A stretch of 64,000 bases of DNA from Streptomyces apocyni (lineage in GTDB: Bacteria > Actinomycetota > Actinomycetes > Streptomycetales > Streptomycetaceae), in NCBI RefSeq assembly GCF_009739465.1, contig NZ_WHOM01000045.1, positions 186,001 through 250,000 of the forward strand. Direction: 5' to 3'. The notes under the pieces are model-generated. The model was not told the DNA's origin, searched no databases, and worked only from the letters and a program-made list of their open reading frames with translations. Made by a program: the position numbers and the translations under genes. This document shows, one piece after another, positions 47,810-54,969 of this stretch (position 1 is its first letter; every line of letters starts with the position of its first letter).

Positions 47810-47845
47810 GGTTAGGGGGCCCGCTCCCGTACGGGCCCCCTAACC
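47810..47845. terminator. Bidirectional terminator between hypothetical gene and Ro60 gene
   Basis: Perfect 14-bp stem (47810-47823 with 47832-47845), 8-base loop. It separates two converging genes. Confidence 0.85.
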
Positions 47846-47850
47846 ACCGC

Positions 47851-49446
47851 CTACGCGACCCAGGGCCAGTCCGCGTTCCGGCCGCTCTCCAGGAGCGGCA
47901 CCATCCGGAACGCCGCGTCCGAAAGCCCCCCGAACACATGGCGGTTGGCCTGGCCCGAGGCGCCACCAGAGGCGCCGTGGCCCGCACGGTACCCGGCGAG
48001 GTTCCAGGTGTAGACCGGCACGTCCGCCGGGATCTGCTCGGTCGGGGCGCCGCTGCGGTGCGGTGCGTACTGCTCGTCGGTGACGATCAGTACCCGGTCG
48101 TGCTTCTTGTAGTGCGCGCGTACCGCCCCGGTCGTGTCGGTGCCGCCGAGGTCGCTGAAGCGGTCCAGCACCTTGAGTACCGACTCACCCGCGCGGTACT
48201 TCACGTTCGCACTGGTCGACCCGAACTGCACCAGGTCCGCCTTGGCGGCCCGCATCGCCACCGCCGTACCGAACACGGCGGCCGCGTCCGCGCGCGTCAG
48301 CTCCGAACGGTCCGAGAGACGCGAGAAGAACATCGAGCCCGAACGGTCCACCAGGATCAGCGTGCGCCCCGGCAGCGCGGGCACCTGAGCCAACGAGTGG
48401 CCGAGCGCCTGCTCCAGGGGGTACGACCAGCGCAGCGACGGCGCGTGCTGGTACGCGGCCAGGTAGCGGAACGGGAACTGCCGCGAGCGTGCGACCTCCT
48501 GAGGGTCCGAGATCTTCGCCGCGACCCGCGCCGCGACCTCGTCCGACACTCCGGCCTCGTCGAAGTTCCGCAGGTTGCGGACCAATGCCATCGATCCCAT
48601 AGACGGGATCACCGCCTCCCACGCCTGGGCGTCCATCGGCCCCTGGAGCCAGCCTGCGAGTGCCTCCCAGGTCATCCCGGCCTCGGCGAGGCGCTCGGCC
48701 CCGTCGGGCGCGGTGATCACCGTGCGGCGGTCCGCGACCGGTACCGCCATCAGCTCGCGGTGCGCGGTCAGGGTCCGGTTCGACGCGGGCGGCACCGCGC
48801 TCTCTGGGTGGTGGCGGCGGTCCAGGGCGTACTGGAACAGCTCGCCCTGCCACGGCTTGTCCGGGTCGGGCGCGGCGTGCACCAGGTTGAGGACGTCGCC
48901 GAAGCGGTAACCCTTTGACGCCGTGTCGTACTTGAGCAGCGACTTGCCGTGGTAGAGGCGGCGCACCGCGTCGGCTATGCCGCGCTTGACGGGCTTGGGC
49001 ACGTTGCGACCGTACCGCGAGGTCCAGTAGCCGAGCAGCTCACCCGGCTCGTCCGGGCGCCGCAGCACGGAGGCGATCACCTGCCGGTTGGTCGGCCCGC
49101 TCTCGGCGCCCGTGTCCAGGCGCGCCTTGACGTACTCGGCGGCGCCCACCAGCGACGCCGTACGCAGCTGGCCATCCCCCCGCAGCCAGCCGAGCAGGCC
49201 AGCGGTCCACTCCGGGTCCGCCACGGCGAGCTTGCGCACCAGCGCGGCGAAGCGGTTGTCCCGGTCGTCGCCGGACTCGTAGAAGGTCTGCTGTGACACG
49301 AGATTGCTGACCGCGAGCAGAAAAAGCTCGGAGCGCGCGTCGCGGGCGGCGCCGCGGCCGCCCTCGTGTGTGCGGATGCGGGCTCCGGTCGAGCGCACGG
49401 GCGAAGTGCCCTGCGCCTTGGCGGACTTGGAGTTGAAGCGTGCCAT
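47851..49446 (-). CDS. rsr: Ro60-like TROVE domain RNA-binding protein (Rsr)
   Basis: Ring-shaped RNA-binding protein that binds Y RNAs and, in studied bacteria, works with exoribonucleases in structured-RNA decay. 531 residues from ATG 49446 (GGGGGA upstream). It has an N-terminal HEAT-like TROVE domain (about 20-340: ELFLLAVSNLVSQQTFYESG, WTAGLLGWLRGDGQLRTAS, MALVRNLRNFDEAGVSD) and a C-terminal von Willebrand A domain with the MIDAS motif DRSGS at 367-371. Three tandem Y-RNA-like genes lie directly upstream on the same strand, as is usual for bacterial rsr loci. Confidence 0.95.
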   Translation of the reverse strand: MARFNSKSAKAQGTSPVRSTGARIRTHEGGRGAARDARSELFLLAVSNLVSQQTFYESGDDRDNRFAALVRKLAVADPEWTAGLLGWLRGDGQLRTASLVGAAEYVKARLDTGAESGPTNRQVIASVLRRPDEPGELLGYWTSRYGRNVPKPVKRGIADAVRRLYHGKSLLKYDTASKGYRFGDVLNLVHAAPDPDKPWQGELFQYALDRRHHPESAVPPASNRTLTAHRELMAVPVADRRTVITAPDGAERLAEAGMTWEALAGWLQGPMDAQAWEAVIPSMGSMALVRNLRNFDEAGVSDEVAARVAAKISDPQEVARSRQFPFRYLAAYQHAPSLRWSYPLEQALGHSLAQVPALPGRTLILVDRSGSMFFSRLSDRSELTRADAAAVFGTAVAMRAAKADLVQFGSTSANVKYRAGESVLKVLDRFSDLGGTDTTGAVRAHYKKHDRVLIVTDEQYAPHRSGAPTEQIPADVPVYTWNLAGYRAGHGASGGASGQANRHVFGGLSDAAFRMVPLLESGRNADWPWVA

Positions 49447-49509
49447 GGTGAATTCCCCCGAATTCGACGAGAAAGGGGGGAGGCTCATGGCGAAGTGAAG
49501 TGGAGTGGA

Positions 49510-49647
49510 GTGCCCGAGTTCAGGAGGCGGCGACGGTCCTTATGTCAGATGCTCTGCCTCTTGAGCTACACCGACCCGAAGTCGATGACGGGACTTGAAC
49601 CCGCAACCGTCCGATCCCGAAGTATCCGTTGCCTGCGCACCGGGCAC
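49510..49647 (-). ncRNA. Y RNA-like RNA B, with permuted tRNA-like domain
   Basis: Ends at 49647 and 49510 pair (GTGCCCG/CGGGCAC, 7 bp). Next come the conserved 5' strand GTGCGCAGGC (49640-49631) and the 3' strand TGAACT, then an inner stem GGCAACGG (49633-49626) with CCGTCGCC (49536-49529), and TACTTC. Inside is a tRNA-like module in permuted order. T arm GCGGG-TTCAAGT-CCCGT is at 49604-49588. Acceptor strand CATCGAC, loop TTCGG and GTCGGTG span 49587-49569. Then TA and D arm GCTC-AAGAGGCA-GAGC at 49566-49551. No anticodon arm, no CCA. 63 bases upstream of rsr. Matches the known YrlA class of bacterial Y RNAs, which mimic tRNA; the exact ends are inferred from pairing. Confidence 0.85.
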
Positions 49648-49659
49648 ACCGATGCCGAG

Positions 49660-49730
49660 CCTCCCGAGATCAAGGTGGCGGCGGCGTGATTTCGTTGGAG
49701 TGAAGTAGCCGCTGCCCGCGCACCGGGAGG
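49660..49730 (-). ncRNA. Y RNA-like RNA C, minimal form without tRNA-like domain
   Basis: 71 bases. Terminal stem CCTCCCG (49730-49724) with CGGGAGG (49666-49660). 5' strand GTGCGCGGGC (49723-49714) faces TGATCT on the 3' side. Inner stem GGCAGCGGC (49716-49708) pairs with GCCGCCGCC (49685-49677), with the same A.C mismatch as in the two neighbours. The loop is only 22 bases, begins TACTTC like the others, and has no T arm or D arm. Twelve to 17 bases separate it from RNAs B and A. Confidence 0.75.
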
Positions 49731-49747
49731 TGCGTATCAAGTTGTGG

Positions 49748-49886
49748 TGTCCAGAGTTCAAGGACGGCGGAACCGACGTAGGTGCTCTAGCCACTGAGCT
49801 ACACCGGCACGAGTACCGGTGGCGGGAATCGAACCCGCGGCCTCCCCATTAGCAGTGGAAGTAGGTCCTGCCTGCGCACCTGGACA
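49748..49886 (-). ncRNA. Y RNA-like RNA A, with permuted tRNA-like domain
   Basis: First of three on this strand. Terminal stem TGTCCAG (49886-49880) with CTGGACA (49754-49748), 7 bp. 5' strand GTGCGCAGGC (49879-49870) faces TGAACT. Inner stem GGCAGGACC (49872-49864) pairs with GGTTCCGCC (49774-49766), then TACTTC. tRNA-like module: T arm GCGGG-TTCGATT-CCCGC (49838-49822), acceptor stem CACCGGTA / TGCCGGTG closed by CTCG (49821-49802), TA, D arm GCTC-AGTGGCTA-GAGC (49799-49784). The order T arm, acceptor, D arm is a circular permutation of tRNA; there is no anticodon arm. Confidence 0.85.
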
Positions 49887-49892
49887 GGTACG

Positions 49893-49922
49893 ACTCTAGA
49901 GACCGGCGGGTTCGGGCGCGAA
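49893..49922 (-). promoter_or_regulatory. Candidate promoter of the Y RNA array
   Basis: On the minus strand TTCGCG (49922-49917), 18-base spacer, TAGAGT (49898-49893). Transcription would start about 7 bases later, near 49886, which is exactly the predicted 5' end of RNA A. Confidence 0.45.
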
Positions 49923-49929
49923 GGGTTTT

Positions 49930-51387
49930 TCAGCGACGCGGCTGGCGCTTCCAGGGGCCGGTGATGGCCAGCATGATGCCCGGTTCCTGGATGTTGGCGT
50001 ACAACGTCTTCCCGTCGGCTGAGAACACGACCCCGGTGAACTCGCTGAACTCCGGCTCGTCTTCGGTGCCGATGTTCACCTCGTTGCGGGCGATCGGATA
50101 CGTACGGCCGCTGTCGGTCGCGCCGAACAGGTGCTGGAGGCCCTCGCCGTCCTCGGCGATGATCAGGCCGCCGTACGGGGAGACGGTGATGTTGTCCGGG
50201 CCGTCGAAGCCGCCTTCCTGGTGCGGGTCGGAGTTCACGCCGAGCAGCACCTTCAGGGTGAGCGTCCGGCGGCGCGGGTCGTAGAACCAGACCTGGCCGT
50301 CGTGCGGCTCGCCTGGACTGTCGGCGTCGCGCGCGTAGGAGGCGACGATGTACGCGCCGCCGTCACCCCACCACATGCCCTCCAGCTTGCGGGCGCGAGT
50401 GACCTCACCCTCGCCGAACTGCTCGCGCACCGGGACCTCGCGGGCGTCGCGGTCGGGGACGTCCACCCAGTCCACGCCGTACACGGTGCCGATCCGCGTG
50501 GCGCGCGACAGGTCATCGACGTAACGGCCACCGGAGTCGAAACACCTGGGCGCCTGGAGCACCCCCGCGTCGTCGGCGAGCGTACGGAACCGGCCGCGCC
50601 CGTGCCGGAAGCCCTGCGGCGGTACCCAGCGGAAGAACAGGCCGTTGGGGTCACTGTCGTCCTCCGTCAGATAGGCGTGCCCGCGCTTGGGGTCGACGAC
50701 CACGGCCTCGTGGTCGTAACGGCCGAAGAACTTCAGCGGCTTGGGGTCCTGGTTGGCCCGGCGGTCGTACGGGTCGACCTCGAAGACGTATCCGTGGTCC
50801 TTGGTCATGCCGTTCTCACCGGCCAGGTCGGAGTTCTCCTCACAGGTCAGCCAGGTGCCCCAGGAGGTGCGACCGCCCGCGCAGTTGGTGGAGGTGCCCG
50901 CGATCCCCACCCACTGGGCCACCTCACCGCACTTGCGGACCTCCACGACCGTGCAGCCACCGGACGCGGCCGGGTCGTACACCAGCCCGTCGGTGAGCGG
51001 CACCGGGTGCTCCCACCGGGACCTGGCCCCCTTGAGCTCGTGGTTGACGACCAGCAGGGTCACCCCGCCCCGGCCCGCGAAGGTGGCGGTGCCGTCGTGC
51101 TTCTCCGGGGTGAACTCGCCGCTCTCCAGCCTGGTCTCGCCGGTACGGGTGATGATCCGGTACGAGAATCCCGCGGGCAGCGCCAGCACGCCGTCCGGGT
51201 CGGGCACCAGCGGGCCGTACCCGGGACCCGCGGGGGCTTTCGCCGCGTCGTCCCGGTCCTCGGTTTCGACGTCCTGAGACGCCAGCGCGCCGTCGGTGGT
51301 GGCGAGCACCCCGGCCGTTCCGGCCAGCGCGACCCCCGCGCCGGTGAGGGCGGAGCGCGCGGCGAAGTCCCTGCGGGAGAGTGGCAT
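49930..51387 (-). CDS. PhoX-like alkaline phosphatase (DUF839), Tat-exported
   Basis: Secreted phosphatase of the PhoX/DUF839 family, probably calcium/iron dependent. 485 residues from ATG 51387, with AAGGAG upstream. Twin-arginine signal SRRDFAARSALTGAGVALAG. Beta-propeller features: LLVVNHELKGARSRWEHPVP, GIAGTSTNCAGGRTSWGTWLTCEE, GRYDHEAVVVDPKRGHAYLTEDD, FDGPDNITVSPYGGLIIAEDG. It lies upstream of the Y RNA array on the same strand; its stop is 44 bases before the start of RNA A. Confidence 0.92.
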   Translation of the reverse strand: MPLSRRDFAARSALTGAGVALAGTAGVLATTDGALASQDVETEDRDDAAKAPAGPGYGPLVPDPDGVLALPAGFSYRIITRTGETRLESGEFTPEKHDGTATFAGRGGVTLLVVNHELKGARSRWEHPVPLTDGLVYDPAASGGCTVVEVRKCGEVAQWVGIAGTSTNCAGGRTSWGTWLTCEENSDLAGENGMTKDHGYVFEVDPYDRRANQDPKPLKFFGRYDHEAVVVDPKRGHAYLTEDDSDPNGLFFRWVPPQGFRHGRGRFRTLADDAGVLQAPRCFDSGGRYVDDLSRATRIGTVYGVDWVDVPDRDAREVPVREQFGEGEVTRARKLEGMWWGDGGAYIVASYARDADSPGEPHDGQVWFYDPRRRTLTLKVLLGVNSDPHQEGGFDGPDNITVSPYGGLIIAEDGEGLQHLFGATDSGRTYPIARNEVNIGTEDEPEFSEFTGVVFSADGKTLYANIQEPGIMLAITGPWKRQPRR

Positions 51388-51646
51388 CGAATCTCCTTGA
51401 ACGGTAAGCGGCGAGGAGGGCACGCGGCGGTACTGTCGCGCGCTCTACGGTCCCGCCCGCGCATAAACGGCGGTTGAACACCGCCCGAACTGCAACGTGG
51501 TCGACTCCGACGACCACGACAGCTTGGGGCCCGGCCAGCTCGGCCAGCCCGGCTGACCGGGGTCCCAAGCCCGTGTGCCCAGGGCACGCCGCCTTTACCT
51601 CGCTTTGACCTGGCTCGTCGGACAATGTGGGGACGAGGAGGCTGGC
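51388..51646. other. Divergent intergenic region with two inverted repeats
   Basis: No gene seen. CGTGGTCG/CGACCACG at 51496-51503 and 51511-51518 form a dyad, possibly an operator for the phosphatase gene. A second larger imperfect stem (CTTGGG...CCCAAG, 51522-51567) follows. A TTGACC at 51605-51610 and GACAAT at 51621-51626 are poorly spaced promoter-like hexamers. Confidence 0.4.
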
Positions 51647-51901
51647 ATGGCACCGGAACCCACCCCACGCGACGGCCGCGACGACGACAACGACCGCGAC
51701 GACTGGGACGACACCACCCTCGACGAGGACTTCGTGCGTTCCGCCAAGACCTCCGAACCCTCAGCCCGCAACCGCATGCTCACCGCCCGCTGGCGCAAGG
51801 AGGGGCCCCCGGGCCCCCAGCCCTGGCGCTCGGACGAGCCCCCAGCGGGCTGGTTCTGGAGCCGAGCCCGCAAGCGCTGGTGGAAGCGCCGCCACCGCTA
51901 G
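51647..51901 (+). CDS. Small conserved hypothetical protein
   Basis: 84 residues. Acidic first half (GRDDDNDRDDWDDTTLDEDF) and a basic, tryptophan-rich second half (TARWRKEGPPGPQPW, GWFWSRARKRWWKRRHR). GAGGAGG precedes ATG 51647. I do not recognise a function; the split charge suggests a nucleic-acid or protein-binding role. A hairpin follows the stop. Confidence 0.7.
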   Translation: MAPEPTPRDGRDDDNDRDDWDDTTLDEDFVRSAKTSEPSARNRMLTARWRKEGPPGPQPWRSDEPPAGWFWSRARKRWWKRRHR

Positions 51902-52621
51902 GCCACCGGTGGGCTCCCCGCCGGGGAGTAAAGGCGAGACTTGAGACACCAAAACCGGGGGCAAAGTGCAGCTAGCTGTCTCAAAGTCTCCCCTTGCCTC
52001 CGACAGGGGTCGGATGGGGCCGCCGAGCAGCCCCCAGTTCGGTTCACCGGCTCTGCCGCCTGGCCTGGCCCTCGCTTAGCGTCGCGCGCTGAGGGTGGGC
52101 GACGGCCGACAGTAGACCGCTGCCCCTGCACCCTGCCGACCTCCGGCCGGGGCCGCAGACACCGACACAGGCAGGCGCGCCCCACGACTCGCATCCCGCA
52201 ACCGCCCGCAGCCGCCCAGCCGGGGCCCATACCTGACCAGCACTCACGCACCCTCTCCCCCCATCACCCGCAGTCGCTGAGCCGGTGTCGGACCCACCCA
52301 CCCTCCTCGTGCGCCCCAACAACCAGTCCGCACCCGGCACTCAAACGCGCGCCCCTACCCACCCGTCCCGCTGCCCCGCTTCTGGGCCGCCCGGTGTACC
52401 TCGCCCTCGCGGGTCCGGGACGGGTGTCAAGGGTGGAGCGACAGCGGAATCGGCGGAGCCGACGCGACCGTAGGGAGCGCCCTTGATGCCCGGGCCGGAC
52501 CTGCCATCATCGGACGGACCGGGCGGCCACCGGTGCCCACTGCGGTACTGGCCCACCACGACCCCGCCCAGCCCCCGACGGCCCCTACCGCCCAGCCGAT
52601 CACCCTGACTACGCTGCCGCC
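51902..52621. other. 720-base region without a supported gene
   Basis: After the hairpin at 51914-51928 comes an imperfect inverted repeat (51933-51948 with 51977-51992, GAGACTT(T)GAGACA) around a 28-base loop, then a small CCGAC/GTCGG hairpin near 52000. From about 52090 to 52600 the plus strand is C-rich, with open frames only of Pro/Arg-rich composition and no ribosome sites; I see no gene. A TACGCT at 52610-52615, 7 bases before the next ATG, could be a -10 for a leaderless transcript. Confidence 0.6.
51914..51928 (+). terminator. Hairpin after the small gene
   Basis: CTCCCC and GGGGAG pair around a GCC loop, 12 bases after the stop, followed by TAAA. Short but perfect. Confidence 0.55.
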
Positions 52622-53284
52622 ATGATTCGCGCTGTGATGTTCGACGTCGGCGAATGCCTGGTAGACGAGACCCGCGAGTACGGCGCCTGGGCCGACTGGC
52701 TCGACGTACCTCGCCACACCTTCCACGCCATGTTCGGCGCGGTTATCGCACAGGGCCGCGACTACCGCGAGGTGTTCCAGGAGTTCCGGCCGGGCTTCGA
52801 CCTGTACGCCGAGCGAGAGAAGAGAGCAGCCGCTGGCCAACCGGAGCACTTCGGCGAGGAAGACCTGTACGCCGACGTCCGGCAGATGCTGGCACGGCTC
52901 CGCACCGATGGGCTGTGGCTGGGTATCGCGGGCAACCAGACTGTCCGAGCAGGGAAGATCCTCCGCGAGCTGTTCACCAGCGATGTCGACCTGATCGGCA
53001 CCTCGGACGACTGGGGCGCATCCAAGCCCGACATTGCGTTCTTCGAACGCGTCGCCGAAGTCACCCCCTTCGGCAACGACGAGATCCTCTACGTCGGCGA
53101 CCGTGTCGACAACGACCTCCGCCCCGCCGTCGCCGCAGGCATGCACACCGCCCTGGTCCACCGTGGCCCGTGGGCCACCATCCAGTGGAGTACCGAAGAA
53201 GCGAAGAAGCTCCCTACCTTCCGAGTGGAGAGCCTCCTCGACCTATCCAGCCTGATCAGCCACTTCAACGAGACAGGGCGCTGA
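52622..53284 (+). CDS. HAD-superfamily hydrolase
   Basis: 220-residue phosphatase-like enzyme. Motif I FDVGECL has the nucleophile Asp8, but Gly10 replaces the usual second Asp, as in some HAD subfamilies. A helical cap follows. Motif III lysine is Lys135 in ASKPD and motif IV is GDRVDND (Asp160). Motif II is atypical (GIAGNQT). Substrate unknown. No ribosome site; likely leaderless. Its end overlaps the converging regulator gene by 20 bases. Confidence 0.88.
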   Translation: MIRAVMFDVGECLVDETREYGAWADWLDVPRHTFHAMFGAVIAQGRDYREVFQEFRPGFDLYAEREKRAAAGQPEHFGEEDLYADVRQMLARLRTDGLWLGIAGNQTVRAGKILRELFTSDVDLIGTSDDWGASKPDIAFFERVAEVTPFGNDEILYVGDRVDNDLRPAVAAGMHTALVHRGPWATIQWSTEEAKKLPTFRVESLLDLSSLISHFNETGR

Positions 53285-54491
53285 CCGTCGTCGACCAGCC
53301 ATACAGTCGGTCGTCCAGCTCCAGCACACACTGCTGGTGCTGGTGCGGCGCCAGCGCGCGCCGCACCTCCCGCACCCGCTCCATGCCCATCGCGTACCAA
53401 GTCCGCTCGAGCTGATCGAGCGCCCTGAGCGCATACCCGCATGCCTCCTCGGGTCGGCCTGCCGAGGCCTCAACGGCGGCCAGGTCTCCGAGCACGACGG
53501 TCATCTGCTTCTCCGCGCCGGAGCCAAAGGCTTCGAGCGCGCCAAGGAGCGTCTCGCGGGCCTGCGGCAGATGCCCTGCCTTCAGCTGGGTGTTGCCCTT
53601 GAACGCGGCGAGTCTGACCGGGGAGAACCAGTCCAGCCAGTCCGGTGAAGTCTGCTCCGCGCCCTGGGCGAGTACATCCTCAGCGTGCCCGATGAGGTGC
53701 AGCGCGGTGCGGTTGTTCCCGCATCGGGTCTCGCACTCTGCCTCTACCGCGTCCAGCCACGCCAGCAGTTCAGCTGACGCCCCGCCGCGCCGGGCGTAGG
53801 TGCGCGCGGCCACCATTCGCTCCACCGCTGACTCCCGGTCTCCTGCCCACCCGGGGATGAACGCGGTGTGGGCCAAGACGGCCGCGCCGAGCAGCGGGGC
53901 GTCAGCCTCGCCGGCAGCCTGCAGAGCCCGCAGCAGTGTCTGCCCCGCGCCTTCCGGCTCGCGCAGGTCGAAGAACTCGATCCGCCCAGCGAGCAACCAT
54001 GTCTCCGCGAGGGCGGCGGCCACTCGCTGCCGGGTCTGCCCTGCGGTCTCCGGGAGGAGTGCGCACCCGAGGGTGGCATGGGCGAGGGCGGCTGGGTGCA
54101 GGGTGGTCGGCGCTACGGTCCAGTACAGGTGACGGTGCGAGCGGGTCACGGCCTCAAAGTCCCCAGCGACGGAGGCCGGTTGCATGGTGGCTGCGGTCTG
54201 TGCGGGTACAGCGGCCAGATTGTAGGAGTCCGCCGGTGCTGCGAGGGTGCCGTGCCTGCCACGGTTAGAGGTTCCGCCAGGCGGGGCGAAACCAAGCGCT
54301 TCGAGGTCCTGGCCGAGGGCCCGGGTGAGGGCCTGGCCCACCTCAGGCTGAGGCCACGGAGGTTCGTCGGATTCCCAGCGGCGTACTTGGCGCACCCCGA
54401 CGCCGAGCGCGTCGGCGAGGGCTTGTTGCGAGGGGTAACCAGCAGCGAGCCGGGCGGATTTGAGTCGGGTGTTGCCTGCGGGCCGTGACAC
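53265..54491 (-). CDS. HTH (XRE-type) regulator with TPR-like C-terminal domain
   Basis: 408 residues from GTG 54491, which has GGAGG upstream. N-terminal XRE HTH at about residues 6-62 (LKSARLAAGYPSQQALADAL, GVRQVRRWESDEPPWPQPE). The rest is a helical TPR-like array (AALAETWLLAGRIEFFDLRE, ERMVAARTYARRGGASAELL, EEACGYALRALDQLERTW), typical of streptomycete peptide-responsive regulators. Ligand and targets unknown. Divergent from the small TTA-containing gene, which it may control. Confidence 0.88.
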   Translation of the reverse strand: MSRPAGNTRLKSARLAAGYPSQQALADALGVGVRQVRRWESDEPPWPQPEVGQALTRALGQDLEALGFAPPGGTSNRGRHGTLAAPADSYNLAAVPAQTAATMQPASVAGDFEAVTRSHRHLYWTVAPTTLHPAALAHATLGCALLPETAGQTRQRVAAALAETWLLAGRIEFFDLREPEGAGQTLLRALQAAGEADAPLLGAAVLAHTAFIPGWAGDRESAVERMVAARTYARRGGASAELLAWLDAVEAECETRCGNNRTALHLIGHAEDVLAQGAEQTSPDWLDWFSPVRLAAFKGNTQLKAGHLPQARETLLGALEAFGSGAEKQMTVVLGDLAAVEASAGRPEEACGYALRALDQLERTWYAMGMERVREVRRALAPHQHQQCVLELDDRLYGWSTTVSALSR

Positions 54492-54684
54492 TGCGCACCT
54501 CCGTATCGGGCAGTCACACCAGTGTCGCGGGGGAGTCCTCTCCACTGCCAGCTATCACTCGAAAGGTGTAACTAAAGTCCTGTTAGCTGTCCTGAAAAGA
54601 CCTCTTGAAGTCCTCGGCGAGGGCCATATTGAGGGCCATTCTTGTATGCACCTGATCGACTGGTGACAACGAAGGAGTACCTCC
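54492..54684. promoter_or_regulatory. Divergent control region of the HTH/TPR regulator and small gene
   Basis: 193 bases. It holds repeated GTCCT cores: AAGTCCT at 54575-54581, CTGTCCT near 54587 and AAGTCCT at 54608-54614. These could be operator half-sites for the adjacent HTH regulator. AAGGAG lies just before the ATG at 54685. Confidence 0.35.
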
Positions 54685-54969
54685 ATGGCTGCCAGCCCAC
54701 AGCCCTTAGCCGAGCCCGGCACCGCCGAGAACCGGCAGACCGAGGGCTCGCGGGCCTCGAGCGCTCGGTCGCGCGTCGGCCGGACCACTATGGCTCTGCC
54801 CGTCATGCTTCCGGACCCGACACTGCCGCCGCAGCCTGCGCAAGGTTGTGACGTGTGCGCGGCGCTCGACCGGCAGCGCGCCGAGTTCGACCTGCTCGGG
54901 AACGTCCGCCGCGCGACGGACTGTGAGGTCGAGATCCGGGACCACCCGGAGCACGGCGGTACGCCATGA
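54685..54969 (+). CDS. Small hypothetical protein with Cys-x2-Cys, containing a TTA codon
   Basis: 94 residues. Disordered Ala/Ser-rich start, then GCDVCAALDRQRAEFDLLGN and DCEVEIRDHPEHGG, typical of small actinobacterial proteins found beside HTH/TPR regulators. Good ribosome site AAGGAG. Codon 8 is TTA (Leu), very rare in streptomycetes and read by the bldA tRNA, so translation may be limited to late growth. Its stop overlaps the ATG of the next, broken gene (ATGA). Confidence 0.75.
   Translation: MAASPQPLAEPGTAENRQTEGSRASSARSRVGRTTMALPVMLPDPTLPPQPAQGCDVCAALDRQRAEFDLLGNVRRATDCEVEIRDHPEHGGTP

Noticed and set aside
49366..49794. Short open frames across the Y RNA region on both strands
   Set aside because: They overlap the structured RNA copies and have no ribosome site or protein-like pattern.
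49551..49838. Two sequences resembling tRNA genes
   Set aside because: T and D arms are present but in permuted order, without anticodon arm or CCA end; they belong to the Y-RNA-like transcripts.
51941..52486. 181-codon plus-strand frame in the gene-free stretch
   Set aside because: Pro/Arg/His-rich, no ribosome site, no recognisable pattern.
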